Shown here: positions 5,166-8,386 of the stretch, in pieces
Layout of the letters: each line of letters opens with the position of its first letter
Position numbering within the stretch: the first letter of the stretch is position 1
Assembly (NCBI GenBank): GCA_903882725.1
Contig: CAIRYF010000156.1
Location: 1-8,386 of the forward strand
DNA: 8,386 nt
Source: an uncultured Simplicispira sp.
GTDB lineage: Bacteria; Pseudomonadota; Gammaproteobacteria; Burkholderiales; Burkholderiaceae_C
Direction of reading: 5' to 3'
Notes under the pieces: generated by a model
Told to the model about the DNA's origin: nothing
The model's database searches: none
What the model saw: only the letters and a program-made list of their open reading frames with translations
Made by a program: the position numbers and the translations under genes

Positions 5166-5615
5166 TCAGCTTTTCAATACCAAGTCATGGCGCACGATGG
5201 CATAGCCGCGCTGGGTGTAGTTGCGCCAGCGGCTGCGCGCTTGGTGGCGATCCCAGTCGTCGCTGGCGCTGACCACTTCAATCAAACGTGCAAAGCGCTC
5301 AAAACCGAGCGGCACTTGGTCGCCCAAATTCAGCAATACCTGCGGCTGCGCGATTTGTGCGATTTGCGCGATTTGGCTGGGCTCGCTCAATAGCAGCAGC
5401 GGTGAGGCATCTTGCACATAGGCAGGGCTGTCAGCGCGCGCATGGGCTAAAAATTCTTGCGGTGCCAAGCTCCACAGCCGCGTGCTGAGTTCGTCTAACA
5501 AAGGGGTGCCCGCAGTGATGACCAAGTGGTGCCCACTGCGCGACATTTTTCGGGCAAAGCGGCAGGCGTAAGCCAGTTTGTCCGGCGCATTGAAGTGAAA
5601 AGCAACTTCGGTCAT
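5166..5615 (-). CDS. holC: DNA polymerase III subunit chi
   Basis: Chi is the small accessory subunit of the polymerase III clamp loader. In the known family it pairs with psi and contacts single-stranded DNA-binding protein. The 149 residues match the usual length (E. coli 147). Family features are the N-terminus VAFHFNAPDKLAYACRFARK (4-23), the segment LVITAGTPLLDELSTRLWSL (31-50), and the C-terminal strand-helix-strand with LLNLGD (94-99), GFERFARLIEVVS (104-116) and RWRNYTQRGY (129-138). ATG 5615 is chosen because family homology starts there; the open frame extends further upstream only as antisense-like, Arg-rich sequence inside pepA. The start lies 13 bases after the pepA stop, and the small hypothetical gene follows 9 bases after the holC stop. 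An unusual QIAQIAQIAQ repeat (81-90) lies in the region before LLNLGD. Confidence 0.95.
   Translation of the reverse strand: MTEVAFHFNAPDKLAYACRFARKMSRSGHHLVITAGTPLLDELSTRLWSLAPQEFLAHARADSPAYVQDASPLLLLSEPSQIAQIAQIAQPQVLLNLGDQVPLGFERFARLIEVVSASDDWDRHQARSRWRNYTQRGYAIVRHDLVLKS
5350..5376. repeat. Three 9-bp tandem units inside holC
   Basis: gcgatttgt, gcgatttgc and gcgatttgg are directly adjacent on the plus strand and encode Ile-Ala-Gln repeats in HolC. They differ only in the last base, which suggests recent slippage or duplication. Confidence 0.85.
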
Positions 5616-5628
5616 CACCACGATGGGC

Positions 5629-7152
5629 TTACTTAGCGCTGGTTTTACGGGCGGGCGCTTTTTTGGCGACCGGCGCTTTGGCCTTGGCCGGCGTCGCAGC
5701 CGCTGCTTGCAGCAAGTAATGCAGCAGCAAGCCGACCGGGCGGCCGGTCGCGCCCTTGGCTGCAGCGCCTTTCCATGCCGTGCCAGCAATGTCCAAATGC
5801 GCCCACGGAAATTCACCCACAAAGCGTTGCAAAAACTTGGCTGCCGTGATGGAACCAGCCGGGCGACCGGCGACGTTGGCTACGTCGGCAAAGTTGGTTT
5901 TCAGGCCCTCGGCATAGTCCTCGTCCAGCGGCATCCGCCAGCACAGGTCTTGCGCACGCTCGCCAGCGGCCAGCAGGGATTGGGCCAGCGCGTCGTCGCT
6001 GCAAAACAAGCCGCTGCGCACACCGCCCAAGGCAATCACGCAAGCGCCGGTCAGCGTGGCAATGTCCACCACGGCGGCGGGCTTGAGGCCAGCGGCATAG
6101 GTCAAAGCGTCGCACAGCACCAGTCGGCCTTCGGCGTCGGTGTTCAAAATCTCGATGGTTTGGCCGCTCATGCTGGTGACCACGTCGCCGGGCTTGAGGG
6201 CGCGGCCATCGGGCATATTTTCGCAAGCTGGACTCAGGCCGACGACGTTGACGGTCGGCTGCAACTCGGCCAGCGCGCGAAACACGCCCAGCACGCTGGC
6301 AGCGCCGCACATATCAAACTTCATCTCGTCCATCTCAGCGCCCGGCTTGAGCGAAATGCCGCCCGAGTCAAAGGTGATGCCCTTGCCCACCAGCACGATA
6401 GGCGCTTGGGTTTTGGCGGCACCGGTATAGCGCAGCTCAATAAAGCGCAGCGGCTCTGGCGTGCCTTGGGCCACCGCCATAAAGGCACCCATGCCCAGCT
6501 TGGCCACTTCGGTCGGGCCCATCACTTTGCACTGGATGCCGGGGTGTTCGGTCAGTCCTTTGGCAGCGTCGGCCAGCAGCGTCGGCGTGGCGTAGTTGGC
6601 CGGGCGGTTGCCCCATTCGCGCGCCAATTCAACGCCGACCGTGACAGCGACGCTGTACTCAAACGCCTGCATCATGGCGGAATCATCAGCGACGGTATCG
6701 GCCACGCCAATGATCACGCGGTTGAGTGTGCGCGCTTCAGCCTTGGGCTTGGTGGTGGTGTAGACGTAGCTGGCCTGCGCCACCCCCTGTACGGCGGCGG
6801 CAACGGCATCGTTGGAGGCGGTGCCAGCAAAGCACAGCACCGCGCGCTTAATAGACGCTGCCCGCAGTACCGCAGCAACCGCTTGCAGCCCCAAACGCAC
6901 ACCGCGTGCATCGCCCGCGCCCACACCCAACAACACCACGCGGCGCGCGGCCACACCAGGCACTTGGTACAGCGACAGGTTTTGACCGGCTTTGGTGCTC
7001 AAGTCAGCACTTTTTATCGCCTGCGCCACCAGGGTGGACAAAACATCAGCTCCGGGCGTAAAGCCATCGCCATCGGCCACCAGCAGCACCAGCAAGTCGC
7101 ATTTTTCTGCCGCAGCTTCAGCCAGCCCCAGTGTCTTTAGATCAAAGTTCAT
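5629..7152 (-). CDS. pepA: Leucyl aminopeptidase (M17 family), with basic C-terminal tail
   Basis: It removes N-terminal residues, especially leucine, from peptides, using two metal ions in a cytosolic hexamer. In E. coli the same protein also binds DNA in Xer recombination at cer and in carAB control. The 507 residues comprise an N-terminal alpha/beta domain (about 1-165) and the catalytic domain (about 175-482). The expected metal and catalytic residues are present: Lys257 and Asp262 in VGKGITFDSGG, Lys269, Asp280, and Asp339/Glu341/Arg343 in the signature NTDAEGRL (337-344). After the last family helix, residues 487-507 form a tail of Lys, Ala and Pro with no aspartate or glutamate, resembling histone H1-like sequences. 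ATG 7152 has AAAGGG just upstream. It heads the pepA-holC-hypothetical operon and is divergent from lptF. Confidence 0.97.
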   Translation of the reverse strand: MNFDLKTLGLAEAAAEKCDLLVLLVADGDGFTPGADVLSTLVAQAIKSADLSTKAGQNLSLYQVPGVAARRVVLLGVGAGDARGVRLGLQAVAAVLRAASIKRAVLCFAGTASNDAVAAAVQGVAQASYVYTTTKPKAEARTLNRVIIGVADTVADDSAMMQAFEYSVAVTVGVELAREWGNRPANYATPTLLADAAKGLTEHPGIQCKVMGPTEVAKLGMGAFMAVAQGTPEPLRFIELRYTGAAKTQAPIVLVGKGITFDSGGISLKPGAEMDEMKFDMCGAASVLGVFRALAELQPTVNVVGLSPACENMPDGRALKPGDVVTSMSGQTIEILNTDAEGRLVLCDALTYAAGLKPAAVVDIATLTGACVIALGGVRSGLFCSDDALAQSLLAAGERAQDLCWRMPLDEDYAEGLKTNFADVANVAGRPAGSITAAKFLQRFVGEFPWAHLDIAGTAWKGAAAKGATGRPVGLLLHYLLQAAAATPAKAKAPVAKKAPARKTSAK

Positions 7153-7176
7153 AATCAGCCCTTTTCTTTCGCGCCC

Positions 7177-8271
7177 ATGTTATTCGATTCATCTCTTCGC
7201 AAAGAGCTGGCGCGCGGCTTTGGTGCCACGCTGGTGGTGCTGGTCACGGTGGTCATGACCATGATGCTGATCCGCACGCTGGGTCAGGCCGCCCGTGGCA
7301 GCGTTGACCCTTCCGACATTATTTTGGTGATGGGCTTTACCGTGCTGGGCCAGCTGTCGACCATTTTGTGCCTGAGCCTGTTTATCGCCATCGTCGCCAC
7401 GCTCTCGCGGATGTACCGCGACAGCGAAATGGTCATTTGGTTTGCCAGCGGACAAGGGCTGATCAGTTTGCTCAAGCCGCTGTTGCGCTTTGCCTGGCCG
7501 GTGATGGTGGTGGTGGCCACGCTGGCGCTGGTGGTCTGGCCGTGGGCCAACCAGCAAATCCAAGGGCTGCGCACGCAGTACGAGCAGCGCAACGATGTCG
7601 AGCGCATTGCGCCAGGAGAATTTCAAGAATCGGCCAACGGCAGCCGGGTGTTTTTTATCGACAAAGACAGTCCCGACCCGCAGGCGGCCAACAACGTGTT
7701 TATTGCCGCCTCGCAGCCAGGCGGCGAGTCCGTCACTTCAGCGCGCAGTGCGCGGCTTGAGGCGCGTTCTGGCGAGCGCTTTGTGCTGCTCAACAACGGC
7801 CAGCGGGTCGAGTCTTCCAGCAGCAAGCCGGGCTTAAAAATCAGCGAATTTAGCGAGTACGGCACGCGCTTAGGCCAAGCCCCCAGCAGCGGCGCGGACG
7901 CTGGCAACGTCAAAACCAGCAGCACGGCACAACTGCTGATGCAAACCGAACCGACGCACCGGGCCGAGTTGGCTTGGCGCGTGGGCTTGGCCTTGGCCGC
8001 GTTCAACTTTGTCGTGCTGGCGCTGGCGCTGTCGAGCGTCAACCCGCGTGCCAGCCGCAGCGCCAACTTGGTGTTTGCGCTGTTTGCTTTCAGTGTTTAT
8101 TACAACTTTATGGTGCTGGGGCAAAGTTGGATTAGCACTGGCAAGGTGACCTTGTCGGCGTTTTTGCTGCTGCTGCACGGCGGCATCTTTATTTTTTCTG
8201 CCCTGCTGTTGGCAGTACGGCACAACCATTGGTCACTGCGTCCGTGGTGGCAGCGCCGGAGGACGGCATGA
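7177..8271 (+). CDS. lptF: LPS export ABC transporter permease LptF
   Basis: LptF is one of the two membrane subunits of the LptB2FGC complex, which extracts lipopolysaccharide from the inner membrane and pushes it along the Lpt bridge to the cell surface. The 364-residue length is standard (E. coli 366). I see transmembrane spans at about 17-34, 47-76 and 104-123, a periplasmic beta-jellyroll at about 124-262, then spans at about 268-287, 297-315 and 325-347. The cytoplasmic segment SRMYRDSEMVIWFASGQG (77-94) is the conserved region contacting the LptB ATPase. ATG 7177 fits the family start, but no Shine-Dalgarno sequence precedes it (the 24 bases upstream are pyrimidine-rich). The stop overlaps the lptG start as ATGA, showing an operon with translational coupling. 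Confidence 0.97.
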   Translation: MLFDSSLRKELARGFGATLVVLVTVVMTMMLIRTLGQAARGSVDPSDIILVMGFTVLGQLSTILCLSLFIAIVATLSRMYRDSEMVIWFASGQGLISLLKPLLRFAWPVMVVVATLALVVWPWANQQIQGLRTQYEQRNDVERIAPGEFQESANGSRVFFIDKDSPDPQAANNVFIAASQPGGESVTSARSARLEARSGERFVLLNNGQRVESSSSKPGLKISEFSEYGTRLGQAPSSGADAGNVKTSSTAQLLMQTEPTHRAELAWRVGLALAAFNFVVLALALSSVNPRASRSANLVFALFAFSVYYNFMVLGQSWISTGKVTLSAFLLLLHGGIFIFSALLLAVRHNHWSLRPWWQRRRTA

Positions 8272-8386
8272 GCACGATTCGCCGCTTTATCTACCGCGAA
8301 GTCCTCTTGGCGGTGCTGTTTGTCACGCTGGGTTTTTTGGCGCTGTTTTTCTTTTTTGATCTGATCGACGAGCTGCGCTGGGTCAG
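8268..8386 (+). CDS. lptG: LPS export ABC transporter permease LptG, N-terminal part (runs off right edge)
   Basis: This is the partner permease of LptF in the lipopolysaccharide export pump. Only 39 full codons are visible. They begin MSTIRRFIYREV, then a first transmembrane span (about 13-31) rich in Leu and Phe, then DLIDELRWV, which fits the family N-terminus. The start ATG is preceded by GGAGG (8258-8262) with a 5-base spacer, and overlaps the lptF stop by 4 bases (ATGA). The identification rests on position after lptF plus this N-terminal pattern. Confidence 0.93.
   Translation, partial: MSTIRRFIYREVLLAVLFVTLGFLALFFFFDLIDELRWV

Noticed and set aside
5616..5822. N-terminal extension of holC by 69 codons into pepA
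   Set aside because: The extension is Arg/Cys-rich out-of-frame pepA sequence, and family homology begins exactly at the ATG at 5615.
5623..7140. A 505-codon open frame on the plus strand, antisense to pepA
   Set aside because: pepA on the minus strand has all catalytic motifs. The antisense frame gives a Gly/His/Gln-rich translation with no recognisable domain and is a typical by-product of high third-position GC.
8330..8358. T-runs at the start of lptG as a possible phase-variable tract
   Set aside because: The runs are only five or six bases, interrupted, and simply encode Leu and Phe in the first membrane span. Essential lptG is an unlikely phase-variable gene.

Overview
The window looks like chromosomal DNA of a betaproteobacterium in Burkholderiales, most likely Comamonadaceae. 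The evidence is the high-GC coding style, protein sequences typical of that group (GlnA, NtrB, LptF, PepA), the order glnA, small DUF4124-like gene, glnL, and a worn copy of an intergenic repeat that I recall from many comamonad genomes. Assignment below family level is not possible from this sequence. I see no rRNA, tRNA, CRISPR array, insertion sequence or phage gene.

Layout. Positions 1-7152 are read almost entirely on the minus strand, and 7177-8386 on the plus strand. In minus-strand transcription order there are two blocks. Block A (7152 to 4752) is pepA (leucyl aminopeptidase), holC (DNA polymerase III chi) and a small Pro/Gln-rich hypothetical gene, tightly packed. Block B (4471 to 1) is an EI24/CysZ-like membrane protein overlapping a stand-alone MoCF/CinA-N-type protein, then glnA, a secreted DUF4124-like protein, and the 5' part of glnL (ntrB), which runs off the left edge. 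The roughly 280-bp gap 4472-4751 between the blocks holds only small inverted repeats, a weak candidate promoter and the worn repeat. On the plus strand lptF and the first 39 codons of lptG (LPS export permeases) are divergent from pepA, with only 24 bp between the start codons.

How the genes work together. The clearest functional unit is nitrogen control. glnA makes glutamine synthetase, and its product keeps the adenylylated tyrosine motif. Upstream lie a well-formed sigma-54 promoter (-24/-12) and three NtrC-type palindromes. glnL, further down the same strand, encodes the kinase that would phosphorylate NtrC; ntrC itself would lie beyond the left edge. A hairpin terminator between glnA and the DUF4124-like gene probably reduces read-through from glnA into the kinase gene. 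lptF/lptG form half of the LptBFGC lipopolysaccharide export pump.

Nothing here is a convincing undescribed system; this is mostly conserved core genome. The points most worth a second look are: two of the three NtrC sites lie inside the last codons of the MoCF gene; the stop codon of the DUF4124-like gene abuts in frame the GTG start of glnL; PepA has a histone-like Lys/Ala/Pro tail; HolC contains an exact IAQ tandem repeat; the expected valS is absent after holC, at a junction that carries a worn repeat; and pepA and lptF are divergent with a 24-bp spacer.
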